Source: Azospirillum picis (lineage in GTDB: Bacteria > Pseudomonadota > Alphaproteobacteria > Azospirillales > Azospirillaceae). Taken from it: 64,000 nucleotides of DNA. Positions 17,221-25,752 of the stretch are shown here, one piece after another. Numbering within the stretch: the first letter of the stretch is position 1; every line of letters begins with the position of its first letter. The notes below the pieces were generated by a model. The model was not told the origin of the DNA and made no database searches. It saw only the letters and a list, made by a program, of their open reading frames with translations. A program made the translations under genes and the position numbers. Location of the stretch: the NCBI RefSeq assembly GCF_017876115.1, contig NZ_JAGINO010000001.1, forward strand, positions 62,001 to 126,000, given 5' to 3'.

Positions 17221-17874
17221 ATGGGGCTGGTGAGGAAGAAGCCGGGAACCGGCATCGCCGTTCCGCATGTGGATGATCACGGCATGGGCGCGTCCGTGGG
17301 AACGGCCGATGCGCTCGCTGGCCTCGGGGATGCCGACCCGGCGGTGCGGCGCCAGGCGGCGCATGCGCTCGGCCAGGCCGGGGACCCCGGCCCGGCAGCT
17401 ATCGCCGCCCTGGCAGGCCGGATCGAGGGCGACGGCGATCCCGGCGTCCGGGAGGCGGTGCTGACGGCGCTTGCCCGCATCGCCAGCCCGGCGGCGGCGG
17501 CGGCACTGGTCCCCTTCCTCGATCGCGAGGACGCGGCCCTTCGGAATGCCGTCCTGGAAAGCCTGCAGCAGATGCCGGCCGGCGTGGCGGCACCGGCGCT
17601 GCTGCCGCTGCTCGACCATTCCGACCCGGACCTGCGCATCTTCGCGGTGCAGGGGCTGGGCGGGCTCGTCCATCCCGACCGGGCGGCGTGGCTGGCTGCG
17701 GTGATGGAGCATGACGCCGACGTCAATGTCGGGTTGGCAGCCGTGGAGGCCCTGGCCGAGGCCGGCAGTCCGGAGGCGCTGTCGAGCCTGGAACGGCTCG
17801 CCCGCCGTTTCCCCGGCGATCCCTTCGTGGCCTTCGCCGTCGACACGGCGCGCTCCAGTTTCCGTGGCGGGTGA
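17221..17874 (+). CDS. HEAT-repeat protein of the che operon
   Basis: A 217-residue protein composed of about five HEAT or PBS-lyase-type helical repeats from residue 35 onward (patterns such as GDADPAVRRQAAHALGQAGD and HSDPDLRIFAVQGLG). A short basic N-terminus (MGLVRKKPGTG) precedes them. An excellent AGGAGG lies seven bases before the ATG, so it is well translated. There are no catalytic residues, signal peptide or membrane helix. HEAT repeats are protein-binding scaffolds. Between cheB and cheR, it may help place the adaptation enzymes on the soluble receptor, or bind another partner. This role is inference. Confidence 0.8.
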   Translation: MGLVRKKPGTGIAVPHVDDHGMGASVGTADALAGLGDADPAVRRQAAHALGQAGDPGPAAIAALAGRIEGDGDPGVREAVLTALARIASPAAAAALVPFLDREDAALRNAVLESLQQMPAGVAAPALLPLLDHSDPDLRIFAVQGLGGLVHPDRAAWLAAVMEHDADVNVGLAAVEALAEAGSPEALSSLERLARRFPGDPFVAFAVDTARSSFRGG

Positions 17875-17878
17875 GCGC

Positions 17879-18757
17879 GTGGCCGACATCCCTGCCGAGG
17901 GCCTGCCCCCCGCGGACTATGCCGCGCTCTGCGATTTCCTGCGTGCACGCACCGGCCTGTCCTTCACCGAGGCCAAGCGCTATTTCGTTGATCGCCGCAT
18001 CGCCGCCCGCATGGCGGCGGTCGGGGTGGCGACCCTGCGCGACTACCTCAATGTGCTGCGCTTCCAGGCGTCGGGCGAGGAGCTGCAGCGTCTCGTCAAC
18101 CTGATGACGGTCAACGAGACCTACTTCTTCCGCGAAAAATACCAGCTCGACTGCCTGGTCCGGTCTGTCCTCGACGAGTTGGCGCGCAACCGCCGGCCGG
18201 GGTCGCGGCTGCGCATCTGGTCGGCCGGCTGCGCCACCGGCGAGGAGCCCTATTCGATCGCCATCATGCTGCTGGAGCAGTGGAGCCGGGTTGACGAGTA
18301 CGAGATCGAGATCCTCGCCTCCGACATCGACAGCGCCGTGCTGGAAAGGGCGCGCGAGGGCATCTACGATGAACGCGCGCTGCAGGGCCTGCCCGCCCAC
18401 CTGCGCTCCAAATATTTCCAGCCGGTCCGCGGAGCACTGGCGGCCGACGGGGCGCGGTGGCGGATCATCGAGGAGTTGCGGGAGTCGGTGGACTTTTCCC
18501 TGGTCAACATCGCCGACCCGCGGCAAGTGCAGGCGTTCCGCGGCATCGACGTGATCTTCTGCCGCAACCTGCTGATCTATTTCGACGACCTCGGCCGGCG
18601 GGAGGCGGCGGGCATGTTCTATGATGCCCTGGCCCCCAACGGCTTCATCTGCCTCGGCCATTCTGAAAGCATGAGCCGCATGTCCTCGCTGTTCGTCCCG
18701 CGCCGTTTCCCCGACGCCATCCTCTACCAGAAGCCGGCAGAGGGGGGCGCGTCATGA
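17879..18757 (+). CDS. cheR: Chemotaxis methyltransferase CheR
   Basis: A 292-residue SAM-dependent enzyme that methylates receptor glutamates. The N-terminal helical domain (about 1-80) ends in NLMTVNETYFFRE, a strongly conserved CheR segment. The SAM-binding motif is in RIWSAGCATGEEPYSIAI, and DVIFCRNLLIYFD follows near residue 230. I place the start at the GTG at 17879, five bases after the HEAT-gene stop; a GTG at 17864 would add five residues and overlap that stop. The gene ends in an ATGA overlap with cheY. It should act with CheB on the cytoplasmic receptor encoded upstream. Confidence 0.95.
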   Translation: MADIPAEGLPPADYAALCDFLRARTGLSFTEAKRYFVDRRIAARMAAVGVATLRDYLNVLRFQASGEELQRLVNLMTVNETYFFREKYQLDCLVRSVLDELARNRRPGSRLRIWSAGCATGEEPYSIAIMLLEQWSRVDEYEIEILASDIDSAVLERAREGIYDERALQGLPAHLRSKYFQPVRGALAADGARWRIIEELRESVDFSLVNIADPRQVQAFRGIDVIFCRNLLIYFDDLGRREAAGMFYDALAPNGFICLGHSESMSRMSSLFVPRRFPDAILYQKPAEGGAS

Positions 18758-19158
18758 CGCCTTTCCGGATCCTGGTGGTCGACGATGCCGTGACCGTCCG
18801 TGCCTTCAGCCGCAGCGTGCTGGAGGCCGACGGCTTCGTGGTGGATGAGGCGGTCAACGGCATCGAGGGATTGGAGCGGGCGATGGCGAACCCGCCGGAT
18901 CTGGTGATCGTCGACGTGAACATGCGCAAGATGGACGGCTACACCATGCTGCGGGTGCTGCGCCGCGATCCGGTGCTGCGCGCCATTCCCGCCATCATGA
19001 TCAGCACGGAATCGAAGGAGAGCGACCGCGAGCAGGCGCTGCTCGCCGGGGCCAACTGGTACATCGTCAAGCCGCCCAGGCCGGAGGTGCTCGTCGAGGC
19101 GGCCCGGCTGCTGACCGGCCGCCCGCTGCAGCCCGGACGTGGGGAGGGCGTGCCATGA
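18754..19158 (+). CDS. cheY: CheY-like response regulator
   Basis: A 134-residue single receiver with Asp10-Asp11 (ILVVDDA), phosphoacceptor Asp in VIVDVNMRKMDG, the conserved Ser/Thr in MISTES and Lys in IVKPP. It lies between cheR and cheA with overlaps at both ends (ATGA), so it is probably the direct phosphoryl acceptor from the CheA downstream. Its phosphoacceptor motif reads DVNMRKMDG instead of the usual D-x-x-M-P. Target unknown: a flagellar switch or another effector. The upstream receiver at 11281 is a second candidate output or phosphate sink. Confidence 0.92.
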   Translation: MTPFRILVVDDAVTVRAFSRSVLEADGFVVDEAVNGIEGLERAMANPPDLVIVDVNMRKMDGYTMLRVLRRDPVLRAIPAIMISTESKESDREQALLAGANWYIVKPPRPEVLVEAARLLTGRPLQPGRGEGVP

Positions 19159-21395
19159 GCGACCTGTTCGACCAGTTCATCACGGAATCGCAGGAGCTGC
19201 TGGAGGAGGCGGGGGCGGCCCTGCTGGCGCTGGAGCGCGATCCGGGCGACCGTCCGTCGGTGGATGGCCTGTTCCGCGCCTTCCACACCTTGAAGGGAGC
19301 GAGCGCCCTCTTCGACCTGGTTCCCTTCACCCGGCTGGTGCATGCCGGCGAGGATACGCTGTCGCTGCTGCGCGACGGCCGGCGATCGATGACGCCGGAA
19401 CTGGCCGACCGGCTGTTCCGGGCGCTCGACCAGTGCGGCCGCTGGGTCACGGCATTGGAAGCCGGCGGAACGCTGCCGCCGGACGCACCGGACGCCGCCG
19501 ACCGGCTGCTGCGCGACCTGCGGGACGGCGAGGGCAGGGGAGAGGGCCGTCAGGCGGCGTCCCTGCCGGCCCCGCCGGGCTTCGACTGGGTCGCGGCGCT
19601 CGATGCCGCCGAGCGCCACGCGGCCGGCCTGGCGGAGGAGGCCGCGGTGACGGCGATCGACTATGCGCCCGATCCGGAGTGCTTCTTCACCGGTGACGAT
19701 CCGCTGGCGCTGTTCCGCCGGGTTCCGGACCTGCGGCTGCTGCGGATCGAACCGGTGGAGCCCTTGCCGGCATCCCCGGCGCAGTTCGACCCCTACCGCT
19801 GCGTGCTGCGCCTGCGCGCCCTGAGCGGGGCCTTGCCGGAGGAGGTGGTACCCGTCTTCCGCAGCGTTCCGGATCAGGTGCGCATCAGCGCCGTGACGCT
19901 GGCACCCCTGCCGCCGGAGCGCGGAGCAGGGGGTTCCGCATCGGCGGAAACGCCGCCGGCACCGGCGTCGCTGGCACCCGCCTCGTTGGCCGAGGCGATG
20001 CTGGCGGAGCAGGCCCGCATCCTGGACCTGCCGGGCGACGCCGCGGAGCGCGAGGCGCGGCGGGCGGTGGTGGCGCGGGCGGTCGAGGCCATCCTGGCGG
20101 CGCTCGGGCGTCCGGCGGAGCGGCCGACGCTGGAGGCGGCGACCACCGATGGTGCGGCCCTGCGCCGTTTCCTCACCCCGCCCCCTGCCGGCGGGCCGTC
20201 CGCCGCGCCGGCGGAGCGGGCGCCGCCCCCCGCGGCGATGGTCCGGCGCGCCCTCAGGGTCGAGCCGGAGCGGGTGGACGCGTTGATGACGCTGATCGCC
20301 GAGCTGTCGGTGGCCAAGGCGGAGCTGGCGCCGCTGCAGCGCCGTGCCGGCGGCGGCGACTTCGCCCGCGATCTCAAGGCCGTTTCCGACCGCCTCGACG
20401 GGCTGGTGGGCGACCTGCGCCACGCCGCCCTGAGGCTGCGCCTGCTGCCGCTGGCCCGCGTCTTCGATCCGCTGCCGCGGCTGGTGCGCGATACCGCGCG
20501 CAAGCTGGGCAAGACGGTGGAACTGGCGCTCGACGGAGGGGAAACGGAGGCCGACAAGGACATCCTCGACGTGCTGGGGGAGCCGCTGCTGCATCTGGTG
20601 CGCAACGCGCTCGACCACGGCATCGAATCGCCCGACCGCCGCACTGCCGCCGGAAAGCCGTCCACCGGCACACTGCGGGTCCGCGCCCTTCAGGACAAGG
20701 GCGGCGTGGTCTTGGAAGTGACGGACGACGGCGCGGGAATCGATCCGGCGGCAATGCGCCGTGCCGCTGCGGCCAAGGGGGTTCTCACGCCGGAGGCAGC
20801 GGCAGAGCTGAATGATGCCGATGCGGTGAGGCTGGTTTTCGCCCCCGGCTTCAGCACCGCGGCCGGCGTGTCCGACCTGTCGGGGCGCGGCGTCGGCATG
20901 GACGCCGTGCGCGCAGCGGTGGAACGTGCCGGCGGTCGGGTGGAAATCGCCTCGACCCCCGGCACCGGCACGACCGTGAGGCTCCTGCTGCCGCTGACGC
21001 TCAGCATTACGCGGGTTCTGGTCGTCGAGGCGGCGGGGTCGCTCTATGGTGTGCCCGTCGCCGTCGTCGACAGCGTCCAGCGCGTCCCCCGCAGCGCCGT
21101 CCGGGCGGTCAAACGCGCGGAAAGCCTGGTGCTGCGCGACCGCGTCGTGCCGCTGGTCCGCCTGCGCCGGTTGCTCGGCCTGCCGGAGGAGGCGAGAGGC
21201 GATGCGGATTGCGTCGTGCTGGCCGAACTGGGCGACGCGCCGGTCGCCGTGGCTGTCGACGATGTCGGCGATCGCGCCGACGTGGTGCTGCGCCCACTGA
21301 ACGGGGTGCTGCGGGGGCTGCGCGGCTATACCGGCACCGCGGTGCTCGGGGACGGACGCCTGATCCTGGTGCTGGACCTGCGGGAGCTGCTGTGA
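19155..21395 (+). CDS. cheA: Chemotaxis histidine kinase CheA
   Basis: A 746-residue CheA. The N-terminal Hpt domain carries the phosphorylated His44 in FRAFHTLKGAS. A middle region (about 130-370) is low in recognisable motifs and Ala/Pro-rich near 255-270 and 335-360. The dimerisation and ATPase domains follow (N-box NALDHGIESPDRR, G1 DDGAGIDP, G2 GRGVGMDAV, then STPGTGTTV). A CheW-like regulatory domain forms the last 130 residues (VLVVEAAGSLYGVPV). A classical P2 domain is not obvious. Its stop overlaps the next small gene by one base. It is the signal-producing enzyme for this operon. Confidence 0.95.
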   Translation: MSDLFDQFITESQELLEEAGAALLALERDPGDRPSVDGLFRAFHTLKGASALFDLVPFTRLVHAGEDTLSLLRDGRRSMTPELADRLFRALDQCGRWVTALEAGGTLPPDAPDAADRLLRDLRDGEGRGEGRQAASLPAPPGFDWVAALDAAERHAAGLAEEAAVTAIDYAPDPECFFTGDDPLALFRRVPDLRLLRIEPVEPLPASPAQFDPYRCVLRLRALSGALPEEVVPVFRSVPDQVRISAVTLAPLPPERGAGGSASAETPPAPASLAPASLAEAMLAEQARILDLPGDAAEREARRAVVARAVEAILAALGRPAERPTLEAATTDGAALRRFLTPPPAGGPSAAPAERAPPPAAMVRRALRVEPERVDALMTLIAELSVAKAELAPLQRRAGGGDFARDLKAVSDRLDGLVGDLRHAALRLRLLPLARVFDPLPRLVRDTARKLGKTVELALDGGETEADKDILDVLGEPLLHLVRNALDHGIESPDRRTAAGKPSTGTLRVRALQDKGGVVLEVTDDGAGIDPAAMRRAAAAKGVLTPEAAAELNDADAVRLVFAPGFSTAAGVSDLSGRGVGMDAVRAAVERAGGRVEIASTPGTGTTVRLLLPLTLSITRVLVVEAAGSLYGVPVAVVDSVQRVPRSAVRAVKRAESLVLRDRVVPLVRLRRLLGLPEEARGDADCVVLAELGDAPVAVAVDDVGDRADVVLRPLNGVLRGLRGYTGTAVLGDGRLILVLDLRELL

Positions 21396-21655
21396 TGCCG
21401 ATCCGCTACGAGGGCGATCTCGCCCGTTTCGATGCCGCCTGCACGGTCGACGAGGCCCTGCCGTTCGCGGAATGGCTGGAGGCGACGGTGCCGGCGCGGG
21501 TCGACCTCTCCGCCTGCACCGAGCTTCACACGGCGCTGCTCCAGCTTCTGCTGGTGGCGCGGCCGGCAGTCGCGGCGACGGCGGCGGACCCGTTCCTGGC
21601 ACGGTGGGTCGCTCCGCTGCTGGAGGCGCCGCCGGCGCCGCCGGTCAGCGCCTGA
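21395..21655 (+). CDS. Small uncharacterised protein ending the che operon
   Basis: An 86-residue frame whose ATG shares one base with the cheA stop and has GGGAG eight bases upstream. The composition is acidic and Ala-rich. The central stretch VDLSACTELHTALLQLLLVARP resembles the strand-helix segment of STAS/anti-sigma-antagonist folds (Asp-Leu-Ser before a hydrophobic helix), and an N-terminal strand (MPIRYEG) fits too, but the match is weak. STAS-like partners accompany some alternative chemosensory systems. It overlaps the converging gene on the other strand by 11 bases. Function unknown. Confidence 0.6.
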   Translation: MPIRYEGDLARFDAACTVDEALPFAEWLEATVPARVDLSACTELHTALLQLLLVARPAVAATAADPFLARWVAPLLEAPPAPPVSA

Positions 21656-22223
21656 GGGGAACGGCGCGGCGGACCAGCCGGCGGTCCATGTCGGCGCTCG
21701 GCACCGTCGGCTCGCCCAGGCTGCGCATCACGAAGGCGAAGGTGTCCATCACCCGGTCGAGGACGATCTCGTGGTCGTCGGGACGGCGGCTGACCGAGAT
21801 CACGGCGTAGCCGCCGGCACGTGCCACCGCCGGTTCGCCGCGCAGGCCGCGCACGCCCCAGCCAGCCAGCGCGTCCTTGCAGCGGAACAATTCGGCGGCA
21901 AAGCCCCCCGCCGATTGCGTGCGCCCGACCACATAGGCGGCGGCGACCGCCAGCGGCGCCAGAAGCCCGTCCCAGTCCAGGCAGTCCTCGCGCCCGACCC
22001 ACACGCCGCCGACCGAGCAGGGGGCGGCGCCGATCGCGTCGCCCAATCCGGCGCGGAAGGCCCGCAACGATTCCACGGCGTCCGCCGCCGGCATCGGCTC
22101 CACCCGCCGGCCCTCCGGCATCAGCATCAACCGGCCGGCCCATTCGGACGAAGGAGGAAGCTGTTCGGTCAGGCGCGCGAGCAGCGCCTCGCGAGCGGCG
22201 GCGAAGGGAACGACCTCGGACAT
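21645..22223 (-). CDS. Hypothetical protein converging on the che operon
   Basis: A 192-residue soluble protein that I cannot assign to a family. It has no signal peptide or membrane helix. It looks like a mixed alpha/beta domain with a Trp/Gly-rich core around residues 70-130 (VGGVWVGREDCLDWDGLLAPLA, then AAYVVGRTQSAGGF) and a conserved-looking ISVSRRPDDHEIVLDRVMDTFAFVMRSLG segment near the C-terminus. Codon bias matches the neighbours, so it is probably real. It is monocistronic and converges on the che operon with an 11-base overlap. Confidence 0.65.
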   Translation of the reverse strand: MSEVVPFAAAREALLARLTEQLPPSSEWAGRLMLMPEGRRVEPMPAADAVESLRAFRAGLGDAIGAAPCSVGGVWVGREDCLDWDGLLAPLAVAAAYVVGRTQSAGGFAAELFRCKDALAGWGVRGLRGEPAVARAGGYAVISVSRRPDDHEIVLDRVMDTFAFVMRSLGEPTVPSADMDRRLVRRAVPLRR

Positions 22224-22439
22224 CGGGGCCTGCGGCGATGGTGGGAGGAGAGGGCGAGAAAGAGCCTGAGAAGGCCCGACTTGTCAAGGCCGCGCCTGTT
22301 GCCTGGCAACCCCAGGCTGCGGCGCGCGTGCATTGTCACGGGGCAGGCGGGCCGTTGGAGGCCTGCCCGGGAAAAATGCGCCGCTTTGCGTTTTTCCGCT
22401 TGCCAGGATCCGCCAGCGATTCTATAAGGCGGCCTCCGT

Positions 22440-22515
22440 TCCCGGTTAGCTCAGTTGGTAGAGCAGCGGACTGTTAATCCGCTTGTCGCTGGTTCGAGTC
22501 CAGCACCGGGAGCCA
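22440..22515 (+). tRNA. tRNA-Asn (GTT)
   Basis: A 76-base cloverleaf with encoded CCA. The acceptor TCCCGGT pairs with ACCGGGA, the anticodon stem GCGGA/TCCGC encloses the loop CTGTTAA (anticodon GTT), and the T arm contains GGTTCGAGTCC. It is four bases ahead of tRNA-Asp. Confidence 0.97.
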
Positions 22516-22519
22516 AAGC

Positions 22520-22596
<77 letters not shown>

Positions 22597-22765
22597 TTCT
22601 CCCTCCCCCCTGACCTCGTGACGGATGATCGCGGCTGCCCGACGGGCGGCATCGCGCTATCATGCGTGCTTCGCCGCGTTCACGATGCGGCCGATGGCGC
22701 CCGCTCCCTGTTGTTCGTATGGCGCGGTAGCCGAACGGCCGCGCACAGCCGGGGAGTAAACGTTC

Positions 22766-23512
22766 ATGCGTCTTTCAGAAAAGGTCGCCGTCGTCACTGG
22801 TGGCGGATCGGGTTTCGGCGAGGGGATCGCCCGCCGCTTCGCCGCGGAAGGAGCGCGCGTCATCGTCGCCGACCTGGACGAGGCGGCGGCCGGACGGGTG
22901 GCGGACAGCCTGGGCGAGACCGCGCTCGCCGTGCGGGCCGACGTCTCGGTCGGCGAGGACTACGAGGCCATCGTCTCGGCGGCGCTTGGGGAGTTCGGCC
23001 GGCTCGATATCCTGGTCAACAATGCCGGATACACCCACCGCTACGGCTCGATGCTGGACGTCGACGAAGCGACCTTCGACCGCATCTACGCGGTGAACGT
23101 CAAATCGATCTATCACGGCGCCATCCACGCGGTGCCGGTCTTCCGCACGCAGGGCCGGGGGGTGATCCTGAACATCGCCTCCACCGCCGGGCTGCGGCCG
23201 CGGCCCAACCTGACCTGGTACAACGGTTCCAAGGGTGCGGTCGTCACCCTGACCAAGTCGATGGCGGCGGAACTGGCGCCCGACCATATCCGCGTCTGCG
23301 CCATCGCCCCCGTCGCCGGCGAAACCGGCATGCTGCACCGCTTCATGGGCGAGGACACGCCCGAACGCCGCGAGCAGTTCCGCTCGACCATCCCGCTCGG
23401 CCGCCTGTCGACGCCGGACGACATCGCCAACGCCGCGCTTTACCTCTGCTCGGACGAGGCGGAATTCCTGACCGGCGTGTGCCTGGAGGTCGATGGCGGG
23501 CGCTGCGTTTAG
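22766..23512 (+). CDS. SDR-family glucose/3-oxoacyl-type oxidoreductase
   Basis: A 248-residue classical short-chain dehydrogenase. The cofactor motif TGGGSGFGEGIA (TGxxxGxG) lies near residue 11, an acidic residue follows in VADLDE (suggesting NAD+ preference), NNAG is at about 87-90, the catalytic Ser is in NIASTAG, and Tyr-x3-Lys is in WYNGSKG. The C-terminal segment LTGVCLEVDGGRCV is typical of the family. The substrate cannot be read from the sequence. The gene is preceded by the tRNA pair, and its stop codon lies inside a long perfect hairpin next to an IS1380 element. Confidence 0.9.
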   Translation: MRLSEKVAVVTGGGSGFGEGIARRFAAEGARVIVADLDEAAAGRVADSLGETALAVRADVSVGEDYEAIVSAALGEFGRLDILVNNAGYTHRYGSMLDVDEATFDRIYAVNVKSIYHGAIHAVPVFRTQGRGVILNIASTAGLRPRPNLTWYNGSKGAVVTLTKSMAAELAPDHIRVCAIAPVAGETGMLHRFMGEDTPERREQFRSTIPLGRLSTPDDIANAALYLCSDEAEFLTGVCLEVDGGRCV

Positions 23513-23551
23513 AGTCTGTCTGGTGCTTATTGAAGCACCAGACAGACTCTA
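23510..23551 (+). repeat. Perfect 19-bp-stem hairpin at the SDR stop codon
   Basis: Bases 23510-23528 are exactly complementary to 23533-23551, with a 4-base ATTG loop. The stem starts at the SDR stop codon and ends at the IS1380 boundary. It could be a terminator, though no T-run follows, or a remnant of two abutted inverted repeats. It is less GC-rich than its surroundings. Confidence 0.85.
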
Positions 23552-23552
23552 G

Positions 23553-25140
23553 CCCGGAAATTCACCGGGGCTGGAGCTGGGGCGGCGGGCGCGATGATAA
23601 GCCGCTGAATTCGTGCATGATTCTGGTGCTGAAGCAGTCTCACCACGGATCAACGGAGTTCACGCCCGCCATGGCCGAGAGTACCGGGGTTCTGCCCGGC
23701 TTGTCACCGGTTGCCGGCAAGCCGGTTCACGCCGCCTTCGACGGCGGTCGTCTCACCTCCGACGTCGGCATCCTGCTGCTGGCCGAGATCGACCGGCGGC
23801 TTGGGATCTGCGAGCGTCTGGCGCACTGCATCGAGGATCCGCGCGCTCCGGAGCGCCTCCAGCACACGCTGACGGAGATGATCCGCTTCCGCGCCCTGCT
23901 GATCGCCGCCGGCTACCCGGATGCCAATGACTGCGACGCCCTGCGCAGCGATCCCGCCTTCAAGATGGCGGTGGGCCGACTTCCCGAGAGCGGGGGTGAC
24001 CTCTGCTCGCAGCCGACCATCAGCCGGCTGGAGAACCTGCCCGGTCCGGTGGCGCTCAAGCGCATGATGGCGGCCATGGTGGACCTGTTCTGCGACAGCT
24101 TCGCCACGGTGCCGCGGCGCATCGTGCTGGACATCGACGACACCGAGGATCGCGTCCACGGCGCCCAGCAGCTCTCGCTCTTCCACGCTCATTACGATGG
24201 GCGTTGCTTCCTGCCGATGCACATCTACGAGGCGACCACCGGCAAACCGGTCGCCGTCATCCTGCGCCCCGGCAAGGCGCCGGACGGCGCCGAGGTGGCG
24301 TTGGTGCTGCGCCACGTCGTGCGCGCCATCCGCGCCCGCTGGCCGCGTGTCGATATCCTGGTGCGCGGCGACAGCCATTACGGCCGCCATGAGGCGATGA
24401 GCTGGTGCGAGCGCAACCGTGTCGGCTACGTTTTCGGCCTGGGCGGCAACACGGTCCTGCTCGGGCGGGTCACCGGTCTGGCCGAGGACGCCGCGATGGG
24501 CCGGATCGCCGGCGAGGCGGACAAGGTCCGGCGCTTCGGCGACCTCCGCTACGCCGCCCGCACCTGGAAGGTCGAGCGTCGGGTCATCGCCCGGATCGAG
24601 GCGTCGGCCCAGGGTACCGACAGCCGGTTCATCGTCACCAACCTGGCCGGCACGCCCAAGGCGCTGTACGAGACGATCTACTGCGCCCGTGGCCAGATGG
24701 AGAACCTGATCAAGGCCCACAAGCTGCATCTCGCCTCTGACCGGACGTCCTGCAGCAAGGCGACCGCCAACCAGTTTCGGCTGCTCATCCACACCGCCGC
24801 CTACTGGCTGCTGCACAGCTTGCGCGGATTGGCACCGAAGGCGTCGTTCTGGCGCGAGGCGCAGTTCGACACGCTGCGCATCGGCCTCATCAAGGTGGCG
24901 GCGCGGGTCACCGAGATGAAGACCCGCATCAAGCTGTCTCTGCCGACCAGCTTCCCCTATCAGGAAAGCTTGGCGATGCTGGCGGCCCGCACCGTCAAGC
25001 TGCCGCCGTGAACGCCGGGGCGACGTGCCCCTGAACAAACCTGTCCCCGCACCCCTCCAGCCCCGTCATGCCGCGCCGTTGGCGCCACCCATCGACGCGT
25101 CTTCGGGCAGCCGTTCCAAAGCGTTGATGAATGATCCGGG
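23553..25140 (+). mobile_element. IS1380-family insertion sequence, apparently complete
   Basis: About 1.59 kb bounded by imperfect inverted repeats: left CCCGGAAATTCACC (from 23553) and right, read inward, CCCGGATCATTCATC (from 25140). They match apart from a one-base gap and two substitutions. A second, subterminal inverted match (CGGGGCTGGAG) lies near 23567 and 25059. Flanks are CTAG (23549-23552) and TTAG (25141-25144), a possible 4-bp target duplication with one change. It carries a single intact transposase gene. The left boundary coincides with the base of the hairpin at the SDR stop, so the hairpin may have been the target. Confidence 0.8.
23617..25011 (+). CDS. IS1380-family transposase
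   Basis: A 464-residue DDE transposase (from the ATG at 23617; an ATG at 23671 is an alternative that starts at MAESTG). Typical IS1380 features are the N-terminal AFDGGRLTSDVGILLLAEID, the segment IVLDIDDTEDRVHGAQQLSLFHAHYDGRCFLPMHIYE with the first catalytic Asp, RGDSHYGR with the second, and the C-terminal YCARGQMENLIKAHKLHLASDRTSC with the acidic third position. The reading frame is intact and full length, so the element may be active. No ribosome-binding site is striking. Confidence 0.92.
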   Translation: MILVLKQSHHGSTEFTPAMAESTGVLPGLSPVAGKPVHAAFDGGRLTSDVGILLLAEIDRRLGICERLAHCIEDPRAPERLQHTLTEMIRFRALLIAAGYPDANDCDALRSDPAFKMAVGRLPESGGDLCSQPTISRLENLPGPVALKRMMAAMVDLFCDSFATVPRRIVLDIDDTEDRVHGAQQLSLFHAHYDGRCFLPMHIYEATTGKPVAVILRPGKAPDGAEVALVLRHVVRAIRARWPRVDILVRGDSHYGRHEAMSWCERNRVGYVFGLGGNTVLLGRVTGLAEDAAMGRIAGEADKVRRFGDLRYAARTWKVERRVIARIEASAQGTDSRFIVTNLAGTPKALYETIYCARGQMENLIKAHKLHLASDRTSCSKATANQFRLLIHTAAYWLLHSLRGLAPKASFWREAQFDTLRIGLIKVAARVTEMKTRIKLSLPTSFPYQESLAMLAARTVKLPP

Positions 25141-25752
25141 TTAGCGTTGTCCGCCGAACAAATGTCGCGATGCCCTCCACCAGGATAGGTATCGATAGCC
25201 GGTGCAGTTGTGGTAAATTAAGTCTCTTGATCAGGAGCCGAGCTATCCGTTTCTATAGGTCCGCAGATGCTTTGAGTTCTCCGGCCAATCATGGCCCGAA
25301 GGTGAGGCGCGAAGTCGCCGGTACTAGATTAAATGAATTGGCTTAGAAGCTGGATTTTTCGGGATTGCCATCTTCTCGTGCCAATTGCAAGAGTTAGCAG
25401 GGCAAAAAAGCCAGTCGCCGGAAACGGCGGCAGGTAAATCGATCTTGTCCCGCGGGACAATTAAGGCGTTGTCGACAAAATATAACTCGTTGACAGTTCT
25501 TTTTCGAAACAGTGGTGGATCACATTGACTTTGCCGCTGATAAGTGGCTCGGCGAGGTGGCGAAATAGGTTTCATGGACGACGTGGTGATCGGCCGTGAG
25601 ATCCACTGGATTGCTGTGTTCTTACGCACTAAACGAAGATGTGCGATTTAGCCAGATTTAGTCGCAGTCTGCGACTCTAACGTACGCGCGGTCTTGAATG
25701 GTTGAACCCGCCAACTAGGATTGTCCGGGTAACTTATGTGGAGGTTAAAGTC
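25141..25752 (+). other. AT-richer intergenic region without a convincing gene
   Basis: About 600 bases between the IS1380 element and the 2-hydroxyacid dehydrogenase gene. Base composition is clearly less GC-rich than the flanking core genes. Short frames exist on both strands (for example a 24-codon frame from 25574 beginning MDDVVIGREIHW), but none has a good start signal or recognisable domain. It is most likely foreign DNA with decayed gene fragments. The promoter and leader of the dehydrogenase gene must lie at its right end; GGAGG sits at 25740-25744. Confidence 0.55.

Noticed and set aside
17264..17889. CRISPR or tandem-repeat array suggested by repeated GC-rich segments in the HEAT gene
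   Set aside because: The periodicity is at the protein level (helical repeats) and the DNA copies are degenerate. There are no regular spacers.
25324..25629. 101-codon minus-strand frame in the AT-richer gap
   Set aside because: No ribosome-binding site, no recognisable domain, and a biased, discontinuous composition. It is more likely decayed or noncoding DNA.
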